A program made the translations under genes and the position numbers. The notes under the pieces were generated by a model, which was not told the origin of the DNA, made no database searches, and saw only the letters and a program-made list of their open reading frames with translations. From positions 1 through 64,000 of the forward strand of contig CAKSTW010000003.1 in assembly GCA_934501435.1 (NCBI GenBank): DNA of 64,000 bases, read 5' to 3'. Of this stretch, positions 33,326 to 41,537 are shown one piece after another. The stretch is from an uncultured Eubacteriales bacterium (GTDB lineage Bacteria > Bacillota > Clostridia > Oscillospirales > UBA644). Position 1 is the stretch's first letter. The number at the start of each line of letters is the position of its first letter.

Positions 33326-35701
33326 TTACTCCTTTATTTCAAGTTTTGCATAGTTTGACATCAGTTTTTTTGTTCCGACTTTTTCGAATTCGACTTCGAG
33401 CATGGCGTCGGACGACATCTGAATGACGGACGTTACCGTTCCATCGCCGAAGATTTTATGAGATACTCTCATTCCCGGCTTATATTTCGTCTGCTGTTTT
33501 TCGGTATGCGCGACAGCGGAAAATCCTCCGCCCATTACCGCCGCGGTCTTTTTCTTTGCGGCGTTTCTCGCTCTTCTTTCCGCCTCGAATTCGTCCCTGC
33601 GGCGCATATCTTCCGAGACGGTCTGCTTATCTATGAACTCGTCGGGTATCTCATCAAGAAAACGGGACGGCATATTCATCGTTACTCTGCCGTATAACAT
33701 TCTGTTTTTCGCAGAAGTTATATACAGTTTGCGTTTCGCTCTCGTTATCGCAACATAGCAGAGACGTCTTTCCTCTTCAAGTCCGCCCTCTTCGAAAACG
33801 GACCTTTCCGACGGGAAGAGCCCCTCTTCAAAGCCGGAAATAAAGACGGTGTCAAATTCAAGCCCCTTTGCGCAGTGCATGGTCATCAGTGTGACGTATT
33901 CGGGGCTGTCCTCCATTTCGTCGACCGACGAAATAAGGGCGCTCTGTTCGAGATATCCCATAAGGGTGGGCGTTTCAGCCTCGTCTTCAAACTGTCTTAT
34001 CGAAGAAAGAAGTTCAAGGACGTTTTCGCGTCTTGCCTGATATTCGGGCTGTGTAAAATTCTTGCGGAGCATTTCGTCGTAGCCGACTATCGTATAGATA
34101 TATTCGAAAAGCTCGGAAATGCTTTTCGTTTCGCCGAGTTGTCTGAACGACATTATCATTTCGTAGAAACCGTACAGTTTTTCCGCGGCGGACGAAATTT
34201 CGGGGAAAGCCTTTGCTTTTCCCATTACTTCGAAAAGCGAAAGTCCCTCTCTCGCGGAAATTGCCGAAACTTTGTCAAGGGTCGTCTGACCTATTCCCCT
34301 TTTCGGCTCGTTTATTATCCGCAGAAGTCTGGTTTCGTCGTTCGGATTGTTGACGACGTTTAAGTACGCCATCATATCCTGGACTTCCTTGCGTTTGTAA
34401 AACGCCTGTCCTCCGAAGACCTTATACGGTATTCCGTTTCCTTTCAGCGCCGTTTCTATGCTGTTGCTTTGCGAACGGGTCCTGTAAAGCACGCAGAAAT
34501 CGCTGTACTTTTTGCCGCGGTAAAGTCCGTCGAGAACGGTTTTGCAGATAAAGTTGCCCTCCTCCTGCTGATTATAGAAGGTATGGTAACTTATCTTTTC
34601 GCCGTCTTCTCTGTCGGTCCACAGATTTTTGCCCTTGCGGTTCTTATTGTTTGCGATAACGGCGTTTGCGGCGGACAGAATGGGTTGAGTTGAGCGGTAG
34701 TTCTGTTCAAGTCTGACAACTTTCGCGCCCGGAAAATCCTTTTCGAAATTGAGGATATTTTCGACAAACGCGCCCATAAAACGATAGATACTCTGGTCGT
34801 CGTCGCCGACAACGCATATCTCGGCGCCCTTTGAAAGCAGGGCGACAAGCCTGTACTGAAGCGGGTTCGTATCCTGATATTCGTCGACCATAACGTATCT
34901 GAAACGACGGTTTATCTTTTCTGCGACGTCGGGATTTTCCGAAAGCAGTTTTACGGTCATGAAAATGAGATCGTCGAAGTCGAGCGCGTTCGAGTTTTTG
35001 AGTTCCGCCTGGTAAAGTCTGTAAATTTCTGGCATTTTCCCGAACATCGGCTCGTTAAAGGTCTTTGCGAATTCCGAAGGGTCTTCATAGGCGCATTTTG
35101 CCTTTGAGATAAAGGACGCCGCGACCTTGGCGGAATATCTTTCGCCGAGACCGAGTTTTTTTATTATATTGTCGAGCAGTTTATGGCTGTCGGCGTCGTC
35201 GTAAATGGAAAACGACGGGTCGTAGCCGAGTTTCGAGATGAAAGCGCGGAGAATTCTTACGCAGGTGGAATGGAAAGTCTGCGCCCACAGAGTTTTCGTA
35301 TCGACCGAATAACGCGCCTCTATTCTTTCGCGCATTTCCGCCGCCGCCTTATTGGTAAAGGTTATCGCGAGGATATTGTAAGGGCGAACGGGGTTTTCCG
35401 CCATAAGCGAAAAATATCTTTCTCCGGTGCGGAGATTTTTGTCTTTTAATGCGTTTTCGAGGAATTCAAGGTCTCCGTCGTCCGCGTTTTCGGGAACGTG
35501 TTCCGAAAGATACGCATTTCCGTATTTCATCAGATAGCCTATCTTGCTTACGACGACGGTCGTCTTTCCGCTTCCCGCTCCCGCTAAGATAAGCAGCGGA
35601 GATCCGCAGTAAAAAACGCCCTTTTTCTGTTCGGGGTTAAGATATGAAAATTCGTCGCTTAAAATCGCACGACGAAGCGTTAAAAATCTGTTTTTGTCCA
35701 T
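33326..35701 (-). CDS. pcrA: UvrD/PcrA-type superfamily 1 DNA helicase
   Basis: 791 residues. A 3'-5' SF1A helicase for repair and replication restart. Motif I LAGAGSGKTTV is near 42, with ITFTNKAAAEMRER (Ia), VDEYQDTNPLQYRL (II), VGDDDQSIYRF (III), VRLEQNYRST (IV), VTLMTMHCAKGLEF (V) and CYVAITRAKRKLYI (VI). The C-terminal 60 residues are the small Tudor-like PcrA tail (RVSHKIFGDGTV). I start at ATG 35699-35701 (MDKNRF) after AAAGGAAG. First gene of an eight-gene run (helicase, desulfurase, thiI, pncC, bsh, gpsA, trxA, DUF1653) with gaps of 12 nt or less. Confidence 0.95.
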   Translation of the reverse strand: MDKNRFLTLRRAILSDEFSYLNPEQKKGVFYCGSPLLILAGAGSGKTTVVVSKIGYLMKYGNAYLSEHVPENADDGDLEFLENALKDKNLRTGERYFSLMAENPVRPYNILAITFTNKAAAEMRERIEARYSVDTKTLWAQTFHSTCVRILRAFISKLGYDPSFSIYDDADSHKLLDNIIKKLGLGERYSAKVAASFISKAKCAYEDPSEFAKTFNEPMFGKMPEIYRLYQAELKNSNALDFDDLIFMTVKLLSENPDVAEKINRRFRYVMVDEYQDTNPLQYRLVALLSKGAEICVVGDDDQSIYRFMGAFVENILNFEKDFPGAKVVRLEQNYRSTQPILSAANAVIANNKNRKGKNLWTDREDGEKISYHTFYNQQEEGNFICKTVLDGLYRGKKYSDFCVLYRTRSQSNSIETALKGNGIPYKVFGGQAFYKRKEVQDMMAYLNVVNNPNDETRLLRIINEPKRGIGQTTLDKVSAISAREGLSLFEVMGKAKAFPEISSAAEKLYGFYEMIMSFRQLGETKSISELFEYIYTIVGYDEMLRKNFTQPEYQARRENVLELLSSIRQFEDEAETPTLMGYLEQSALISSVDEMEDSPEYVTLMTMHCAKGLEFDTVFISGFEEGLFPSERSVFEEGGLEEERRLCYVAITRAKRKLYITSAKNRMLYGRVTMNMPSRFLDEIPDEFIDKQTVSEDMRRRDEFEAERRARNAAKKKTAAVMGGGFSAVAHTEKQQTKYKPGMRVSHKIFGDGTVTSVIQMSSDAMLEVEFEKVGTKKLMSNYAKLEIKE

Positions 35702-35752
35702 AGTACTTCCTTTGCCGCCCGGCAATATGCTGAACCTGTATTTTATATATCT

Positions 35753-35781
35753 ATTATATCTTACGGAAGATCAAATTGCAA
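35753..35781 (-). promoter_or_regulatory. Promoter of the helicase-to-DUF1653 operon
   Basis: Minus strand: -35 TTGCAA (35776-35781), 17-bp spacer, -10 TATAAT (35753-35758). Confidence 0.7.
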
Positions 35782-35851
35782 GAGAAAAATTGTGACACTT
35801 TGAATATAAAAAGTGCTTGCGGAAAAGATATCCGTAAGGAGTGTGATTTTT

Positions 35852-36535
35852 TTGAAAAAAGGGATAATCACGGTAGTTGCGGTCCTGTTTTTTTTCGTCG
35901 CCCTTTATAATGTATCGGTAATACTTCCCGACAGTACCGGCGACGCGGCGGTCGCAACGCTGTCTAAATACGGCTCGCGCGGAGAGGAAGTAAAGAAAAT
36001 ACAGCAAAAGCTCAAAAGCTGGGGCTATTACAGCGGTTCCGTCGACGGAATTTACGGCACGCAGACGGTAAACGCGGTAAAATATTTCCAGCGTAAAAAC
36101 AATCTTTCGGTGGACGGGATAGCAGGAAAAAACACCCTTGCGGCAATGGGTATATCCTCGTCGTCTTCAACCGTTTCCGACAGTAACGTCGCGCTGCTTG
36201 CGCGTATAATCTCGGCGGAGGCGCGCGGAGAACCGTACACGGGGCAGGTCGCGGTCGGCGCGGTCGTCCTGAACAGAGTAAAACACCCGTCTTTTCCGAA
36301 CACAATTTCGGGCGTTATCTATCAGCCCGGAGCGTTTACGGCTCTTGACGACGGGCAGTTCAATGTCGCGGTAGCCTCTTCCGCCTATAATGCCGCAAGA
36401 GACGCGCTTGCGGGGTGGGACCCGACGGGCGGCTGTATTTACTATTACAACCCCGCGACTGCAACGAACGCATGGATAAGAACATTGCCCATATCAACGA
36501 CGATAGGAAAGCACGTTTTTTCAAAAGGCAAGTAA
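35852..36535 (+). CDS. sleB: SleB-like cell-wall (spore cortex) hydrolase
   Basis: About 227 residues. An N-terminal membrane or signal segment (GIITVVAVLFFFVALYNVSV) is followed by a peptidoglycan-binding domain (about 37-95: GSRGEEVKKIQQKL ... FQRKNNLSVDGIAGKNTL). The C-terminal Hydrolase_2/SleB domain has the catalytic Glu in LLARIISAEARGEPY, then VAVGAVVLNRV and YYYNPATATNAWI. It hydrolyses glycan strands and in spore formers opens the cortex at germination. Best start is TTG 35852-35854 (MKKG), 10 nt after AAGGAG; GTG 35843 is too close. No ypeB follows, so a germination role is likely but not certain. Confidence 0.82.
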   Translation: MKKGIITVVAVLFFFVALYNVSVILPDSTGDAAVATLSKYGSRGEEVKKIQQKLKSWGYYSGSVDGIYGTQTVNAVKYFQRKNNLSVDGIAGKNTLAAMGISSSSSTVSDSNVALLARIISAEARGEPYTGQVAVGAVVLNRVKHPSFPNTISGVIYQPGAFTALDDGQFNVAVASSAYNAARDALAGWDPTGGCIYYYNPATATNAWIRTLPISTTIGKHVFSKGK

Positions 36536-36550
36536 AAAAAGACCTGAAAA
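36536..36550 (+). terminator. Left half of an interrupted terminator
   Basis: A run of A followed by GACCTG directly after the sleB stop. Its partner CAGGTC plus eight T lies at 36828-36841, on the far side of the 274-bp repeat element. Together they would make one terminator between the two convergent genes. Confidence 0.6.
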
Positions 36551-36824
36551 GGCTGAGGGCTGATAAGAAAGTATTGCTTCAAAACTTCGCCTTTCGGCAC
36601 AATAATGCGTTAAAAACCCCGGATATGCGACAGCATTATCCGGGGTTTTTGCCTATTCTTGCACTCGAAAATCTTGTTTTGAAGTGCTATGCAGTTTCGT
36701 AGCAGAGTAAAATTTCTTGTATCGAAGTTCAAAATGCAGCAAGGCTGACGCCTTGCGAGGCTTTGGACAAAGATACGGGGAATTTTACTGTGAGAAACCA
36801 ATGCTTCCTTATCAGTCCTCAGCC
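36551..36824 (+). repeat. Structured intergenic repeat, copy B, with terminal inverted repeats
   Basis: 274 bp, no coding potential. The ends are inverted repeats of 26 nt with 23 matches (left starts GGCTGAGGGCTGATAAG; the right end, reversed, starts GGCTGAGGACTGATAAG). The first 165 bp match copy A at 27841-28004. Inside are a terminator-like hairpin (36611-36650), an inner inverted repeat (AGTAAAATT...TATC near 36705-36722 and 36773-36790) and a GCAAGGC/GCCTTGC hairpin near 36740-36757. It is flanked by the two halves of another terminator. The layout is MITE-like, but no transposase relationship can be shown. Confidence 0.75.
36611..36650 (+). terminator. Repeat-borne terminator-like hairpin, copy B
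   Basis: AAAAACCCCGGATA pairs with TATCCGGGGTTTTT. It is read after sleB on the plus strand, the same relative position as the copy A hairpin after its upstream gene. Confidence 0.75.
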
Positions 36825-36841
36825 AAACAGGTCTTTTTTTT

Positions 36842-38107
36842 CTAAAATTTAACGGCATAGCGGCGTAAATAATGCAGTTTTTCATGCAATATTTTATACC
36901 AAAATCCGTTTTTTGCGGGAAGGTAATATTCTCCCAGCAGTTCGTCAAGCACGCCGCCGTAACGCGATTTATAAAGGTAAAGATCGTATGTCTTATCCTT
37001 TTTGATGTCGTCCGAATCGAGCCGCAGAGTCCCACCCATATCGAAACTTTCGCATTTACCGTCGAAGCAGTCCTTCATTATCGGCCAATAGTTCGCGGTA
37101 AGTTTGAGTTCCCTTAACGCGGGGCTGTTCGCGCCGTAAAAAAGATGACAACGACTACCGTATTTTATAGCGTAAAAAGCGGAAAGATATTTTTCGTTTT
37201 TATATTTTTCGATGACCGAAAGTCTTTCAAAAATACGTTCGTATTCGTCTTTGAGTTCCGCAGTCTGGTTCTTTTTGCGCTCTCTTGCCTTTTCATCAAG
37301 AGACTCGTTTTTTTCGATTTTTTCTTTAAGTTCCGCAAGCGTTTTTTCTGTAAAAGCCCTGTCTTTTTCAGCGTTGTACTTAAAAAACCAGACGTTTGAA
37401 TGTTCGCCGAACGCCGACATCATATCTCTGTAATATGCGTCGTCTTTCATTCCGAAATGTTTGTTCTCGGCGGTTTCCTTAAAAAGCCGCATAAACTCGG
37501 AAAAAACCTCTTCGGTTATTTTTCCGCCCGTGAATTTTACCGGCTCAAGACCTCTGTTTTCCGCGGTCGCAATGCTGTTTCGGAGCATTTTTTTCATTTT
37601 TCCGAAAACTTCTTTTTCCTGTTCTTCGGCGCTCTTAGTCCTGTCCCAGAATACGCGGTAGTTCGTCGGGCGCTGCATGGAATACGCCTTTTGAGGAAAA
37701 TGTATATAACCGTTTTTCAGGAGATTTTCGTGGCGTTTTTGACCGTCGGGAGTTACTTCGAAATCGGTTTTATAACTTTCATAAGGGTCTATCACGACAT
37801 AAACTATATGATGTTTTTTCATATATTCGCGGAGAAAAGCGGTAAATTCCGCAACAAGAGTTTCGTCGGTCATATCTCCGACAAAGCCGCGGACCATATA
37901 TCCGACTTTCATTGCCGTACAAAAAACGGGAACGGTAAGCATTAAACAGGAAAGGACTCTTTTTCCGTTTCCGTCTTCGCCCGCAAACGCTGTTTTTCCG
38001 TATTTTTTCTTGAAATCAGCCCATTCGTGTCCCTGAAACACATTGCCGTATTCAAGCGCCTTTTCGTCAAGCCCGCTCGTCGGTATCGTTCTGAACAGGT
38101 AAGTCAT
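36842..38107 (-). CDS. FemABX-type aminoacyltransferase (peptidoglycan branch ligase)
   Basis: 421 residues. Two GNAT-like halves are separated by a helical coiled-coil arm (about 240-300, rich in Glu/Lys) as in FemX/MurM proteins. YGNVFQGHEWADFKKKYG at the start and RNSIATAENRGLEPVKFTG are family-like. It should add an amino acid from aminoacyl-tRNA to the stem peptide of lipid II on the cytosolic face. Its gene overlaps the end of the lipid-flippase-like gene by 41 nt, and AAAGGAG sits inside that gene, so the two are co-translated; the pairing fits one peptidoglycan precursor pathway. The residue added is unknown. Confidence 0.85.
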   Translation of the reverse strand: MTYLFRTIPTSGLDEKALEYGNVFQGHEWADFKKKYGKTAFAGEDGNGKRVLSCLMLTVPVFCTAMKVGYMVRGFVGDMTDETLVAEFTAFLREYMKKHHIVYVVIDPYESYKTDFEVTPDGQKRHENLLKNGYIHFPQKAYSMQRPTNYRVFWDRTKSAEEQEKEVFGKMKKMLRNSIATAENRGLEPVKFTGGKITEEVFSEFMRLFKETAENKHFGMKDDAYYRDMMSAFGEHSNVWFFKYNAEKDRAFTEKTLAELKEKIEKNESLDEKARERKKNQTAELKDEYERIFERLSVIEKYKNEKYLSAFYAIKYGSRCHLFYGANSPALRELKLTANYWPIMKDCFDGKCESFDMGGTLRLDSDDIKKDKTYDLYLYKSRYGGVLDELLGEYYLPAKNGFWYKILHEKLHYLRRYAVKF

Positions 38108-39704
38108 CTGCGTTCTCCTTTTTGTTTTTTTTGCCGCCTTTTTTAAGAATTGATTTTATCTCGTCAATCGAAATTATTTTAAGCGCGACAATTATGCCGA
38201 AAAATGCGACGGCTGTAAGAAGAACGGTGAAAACGACCGTAAATCTTCTCGGAATGAAATGATAAAGAGTTATGTTTATGAGCTTTGCGGCGGCATAGCA
38301 GCAGCCGCCGGCAAGAAGCGGCTTAAAAAATATCTCTTTTATGCTGAGTTTGATCTGCGTGTGCTTTTTGACGAAGAAGAAACCTATCGCAAGCATTACG
38401 GGGTACGCAACGCAGGTCGCAAGAGGCGCTCCGTAAATACCCAACTGCGGTATAGAAACGAAAATTACGGTAAATATCGACTTTATCGCCGAACCGATAA
38501 AAATCGCGACGACGGAACTTGTGGCTTTCTTTATTGCATTGAGTATCGAATTCAGAACAGTGGTATATCCGACGCAGACGATTACGAAAGAAAGTATTTT
38601 AAGAATCACCGAGGCTATTGCTATTGCTTCTTTATTTGAATAAAGCAGACTTAAAAGCTCGGTTGAAGTGGCAAGAATTCCCGCAGCGCAGGCAAACGCG
38701 ACAAGCGCCGATGTTTTAAGAGAACGCTCAAGGGAATTTTTAAGTGCATTTTTGTTATTTTTAACGAACAGCGCCGAAATTTCGGGGATAAGAGCAACGC
38801 CTATCGAAGTTATAAAGATAAGCGGCATATTGAATATCGTAAGCGAAAGGTTTGAATAAGAACCCCAAAGGAAATTTATTTCCTCTATATCGTTCATATA
38901 CAGTTTCAGACAGTTTACGACGCTGAAAGAGTCGATAGCGCTCATCAGGTTTGCCGAAATGGACGAAAGCATTACGGGAAGCGCTATTGAGAAAAACGCT
39001 TTCGCAAGAGGACCCGTCGGAGTTTCTCTGCCCTTTTCAAGCTGCTCCTTCGTAAAACGATATTCTTTTCCTCTGAAAACATAACGGAGCGAAGAATAAG
39101 TCATGGCGCAGAAGGTCGAGATCATTATTCCCGCAATAGCCCCTCCGACGACGACCGGCGGCTCGTAACCCTGTTTGCTTAAAAAATATGCTATCGAATA
39201 TCCTGCGGTGAGTTTCATTGTCGCCTCAATGAGATTTGACATCGCGGTGGTATTCATATTGCCGAAGCCCTGGAAAAAGCCCTTGAAAAGAGAGACGACC
39301 GAGATGAAGAAGACTGCGGGCATAAGCCAGAACATCGCGTAATAAGCGTCCTCGCTGTTCATAAATACCGCTATCTGGCGGGCAAATACCATTCCGAGAA
39401 CCGAAAGCACGGCGCCGAACGAAACGAACGCCGCGGCGGATATCCGCATAATACGGCTGACGTCTTTATATTTTTCGGTAGCGACAGACCTTGAGACCAT
39501 AACGGCAATTCCCGTCGGAAGCCCCGCGGTCGCAAGAGAAAGAAGGACGTTATAGATACTGTACGCCGAAGAGAAATATCCCATTGCCGCAACACCGACA
39601 AGGTTTGTGAGCGGTATGCGGAAAACGGCGCCGATGATTTTTATAAGAAGATTAGATGCGGACAAAACAAACGCACCGTATAGAAAACTCTTTTTTTTCT
39701 GCAT
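38067..39704 (-). CDS. SpoVB/MurJ-type polysaccharide or lipid II flippase
   Basis: 545 residues with about 14 membrane helices, MOP superfamily. The N-terminus MQKKKSFLYGAFVLSASNLLIKIIGAVFRIPL is typical of SpoVB and its MurJ relatives in Firmicutes. GYFSSAYSIYNVLLSLATAGLPTGIAVMVS also matches. It should flip an undecaprenyl-linked precursor. The partner FemX-like gene suggests lipid II, while SpoVB itself acts in spore cortex synthesis. The C-terminal 30 residues are a charged cytosolic tail within which the next gene starts. Confidence 0.87.
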   Translation of the reverse strand: MQKKKSFLYGAFVLSASNLLIKIIGAVFRIPLTNLVGVAAMGYFSSAYSIYNVLLSLATAGLPTGIAVMVSRSVATEKYKDVSRIMRISAAAFVSFGAVLSVLGMVFARQIAVFMNSEDAYYAMFWLMPAVFFISVVSLFKGFFQGFGNMNTTAMSNLIEATMKLTAGYSIAYFLSKQGYEPPVVVGGAIAGIMISTFCAMTYSSLRYVFRGKEYRFTKEQLEKGRETPTGPLAKAFFSIALPVMLSSISANLMSAIDSFSVVNCLKLYMNDIEEINFLWGSYSNLSLTIFNMPLIFITSIGVALIPEISALFVKNNKNALKNSLERSLKTSALVAFACAAGILATSTELLSLLYSNKEAIAIASVILKILSFVIVCVGYTTVLNSILNAIKKATSSVVAIFIGSAIKSIFTVIFVSIPQLGIYGAPLATCVAYPVMLAIGFFFVKKHTQIKLSIKEIFFKPLLAGGCCYAAAKLINITLYHFIPRRFTVVFTVLLTAVAFFGIIVALKIISIDEIKSILKKGGKKNKKENADDLPVQNDTDERA

Positions 39705-39744
39705 TTTGCAGTCCTTTCTTTTCCGATAAAATTACATTCGGTAC

Positions 39745-39773
39745 AGTATATCACTTTTTACGACAAAAAGCAA
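39745..39773 (-). promoter_or_regulatory. Promoter of the flippase/FemX operon
   Basis: Minus strand: -35 TTGCTT (39768-39773), 17-bp spacer, -10 TATACT (39745-39750). Confidence 0.6.
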
Positions 39774-39797
39774 GAGCCGCAATTTTGAACTTTCCTA

Positions 39798-39826
39798 TTG
39801 CAAATTGCGTCGGTTTATGGTAAAAT
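39798..39826 (+). promoter_or_regulatory. Promoter of the SDR gene
   Basis: -35 TTGCAA (39798-39803), 17-bp spacer, -10 TAAAAT (39821-39826). It lies back to back with the flippase promoter. Confidence 0.65.
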
Positions 39827-39844
39827 ATCCGGGAGGTGAAGATT

Positions 39845-40600
39845 ATGAAAGCATTGATAACCGGAGCAAGCGGCGGCATAGGCAGAGATATGGCGAAATA
39901 TCTCGTAAAACTCGGACACAGCATTATCGCCGTGGGAAGAAACGACAAGAAACTTGCCGAACTCAGACAGGAACTCGGAGAACAAAACTGTGAAACGGTA
40001 CAGTGCGACCTTTCGGTGAGAGAAAACGTTTTCGCGCTTTACGAAAAGACAAAAAACGAAAATATAGATATTCTCATAAACAATGCCGGTTTCGGATCGT
40101 TCGGCGACTTCGAGACCGTTCCCCTCGAAAAGGAAATTGAGCTTATCGACACGAATATAACCGCACTTCATATCCTGACAAAACTTTTTTATATAGACTT
40201 TATGAAAAGAAACAGCGGCTATATCCTGAACGTAGCGTCTTCCGCGGGCTTTATGGCGGGACCTTTGCTCTCTTCCTATTATGCATCGAAAAACTATGTT
40301 TTACAACTGACAAAGGCGGTCTACGAGGAAACGCGCCGCAAGAAGAAAAATGTTTACCTTTCCGCTTTCTGTCCCGGTCCCGTCGACACGGGCTTTAACG
40401 ACAGGGCAAACGTAAAGTTCGCAATGAAAGGGATAAAAAGCGATTTTGCCGCAAAATATGCGATAGACAATATGTTTAGAAAAAAAGTGATAATCGTTCC
40501 GACCGCGAAAATGAAACTCGGAACTTTCGGTCTGCGCTTCCTTTCCGCAAAAACCGCGCTGAAGATCGCATATCATATCCAAAAGAAAAAAGATTCATAA
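39845..40600 (+). CDS. Short-chain dehydrogenase/reductase
   Basis: 251 residues, classical SDR. The NAD(P)-binding ITGASGGIGRDMA is at 5-17, NNAGFGSFG near 80, the catalytic Ser in NVASSAGF, and YYASKNYV (Tyr and Lys near 146-150), then CPGPVDTGF. It is probably an NADPH-linked ketoreductase of the DltE/YqjQ-like kind; substrate unknown. The ATG at 39845-39847 follows GGGAGGTG. The next reading frame downstream is a decayed cytidylyltransferase, so this SDR was probably once part of a two-gene unit making a CDP-activated polyol or isoprenoid precursor. Confidence 0.85.
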   Translation: MKALITGASGGIGRDMAKYLVKLGHSIIAVGRNDKKLAELRQELGEQNCETVQCDLSVRENVFALYEKTKNENIDILINNAGFGSFGDFETVPLEKEIELIDTNITALHILTKLFYIDFMKRNSGYILNVASSAGFMAGPLLSSYYASKNYVLQLTKAVYEETRRKKKNVYLSAFCPGPVDTGFNDRANVKFAMKGIKSDFAAKYAIDNMFRKKVIIVPTAKMKLGTFGLRFLSAKTALKIAYHIQKKKDS

Positions 40601-40603
40601 AAA

Positions 40604-40799
40604 ATGAATTACGGTAAAATGAAGAACGCCATAATCTTAGCGGCGGGAAAACGGAGATCACCGCCCAGACGGCACCGTATATCTGTCAAAGGGTTCTCAG
40701 AACAATATCAAAATAACAACAAAAGACGACATTGATATGTTCGAAGGATATGTCCTGATGAAAGAAAAAAGAAGAGCCGAAAACAAAACAGAACAATAA
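40604..40799 (+). pseudogene. Remnant of an IspD/TarI-type cytidylyltransferase gene
   Basis: Directly after the SDR stop an ATG opens MNYGKMKNAIILAAGK, the N-terminal signature of nucleotidyltransferases. After a few codons the frame is lost. In another frame, from about 40660, the text reads DGTVYLSKGSQNNIKITTKDD and continues IDMFEGYVLMKEKR to a stop at 40797-40799. That is a typical C-terminus of IspD/TarI enzymes (NIKITT-x-DD). About 60 of some 230 codons remain, so an internal deletion has removed the core, including the CTP and substrate sites. Confidence 0.8.
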
Positions 40800-40830
40800 A
40801 AAAACGTCCGGAATTCCGGACGTTTTTTTA
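40797..40830. terminator. Bidirectional terminator between convergent genes
   Basis: Perfect AACGTCCGGAATTCCGGACGTT palindrome (40803-40824) with A run before and T run after, serving both the SDR/remnant unit (+) and the PHP gene (-). Confidence 0.88.
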
Positions 40831-41523
40831 TTCGAAAACACGGGATTTAACAGGGGAAAACCGACCGGATTTCAGCAAACAGAGCGCCGTTTTCCAGTCC
40901 TTTATTTCTTCGGGAAACAAAAGTCCGGTCCCTGCAACGCAGCTGCCGCCGTGGAAATCGGATCCTGCGGTTTTTATCAATCCGAAGTTATCCGCAAAAG
41001 CCTCCGCTTTCAAAGGCTGTTCGGATGAAAACCATCCGGGATGCCCGTTCCAAACCTCGACACCGTCGATATTTTCGGGAGAAGCAGGCAGACATTCGCC
41101 CCGGAACGGATGAGCCTGAACTATCAAAAGACCGTTTCTTTCCGCAAATTCTTTTAATCCGCTCTCCGACAGACTCGGCAGATCCGGATTTGAATAAAAG
41201 AGGTCTTCGTTTGCTCCGTATAAAAGGTAATCGTTCGGTTTTGTTTTTATATTCAGTTCCATTGCCGGAAGAACGTGCATCCCCGTTTTTTCGGCTTCCG
41301 TTACCGCTGCGCGGTATCCCGAAAGAAATTTGTCGATACGTTTCTTCGGATCGGAAGTTCGTCTCACATACCAATCCGACATGTGGTCTGTTATTATAAG
41401 CGTTTTATAACCGAGACTGTAATACAACAGGACGATATCCGCAGCAGACATCTCCGCACACACGCTCGATTCGGAAGTATGCAGGGGCATTTCGGTAAGA
41501 AACCGGTTTTTTTCAAGTTTCAT
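40828..41523 (-). CDS. PHP-domain phosphoesterase-like protein
   Basis: About 231 residues, a PHP fold: the first metal motif is altered to MPLHTSESS (usually DLHxHS), then TDHMSDW, VLPAMELNI, VQAHPFRG and SDFHGGS supply the remaining ligands. It is probably a cytosolic metal-dependent phosphatase or nuclease; substrate unknown. I start at ATG 41521-41523 (MKLEKNRFLTE), 14 nt after the upstream stop; there is no strong Shine-Dalgarno, so coupling to the upstream gene is likely. Longer starts would lie inside that gene. Confidence 0.75.
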   Translation of the reverse strand: MKLEKNRFLTEMPLHTSESSVCAEMSAADIVLLYYSLGYKTLIITDHMSDWYVRRTSDPKKRIDKFLSGYRAAVTEAEKTGMHVLPAMELNIKTKPNDYLLYGANEDLFYSNPDLPSLSESGLKEFAERNGLLIVQAHPFRGECLPASPENIDGVEVWNGHPGWFSSEQPLKAEAFADNFGLIKTAGSDFHGGSCVAGTGLLFPEEIKDWKTALCLLKSGRFSPVKSRVFE

Positions 41524-41537
41524 TTTCGAACTTTTCG

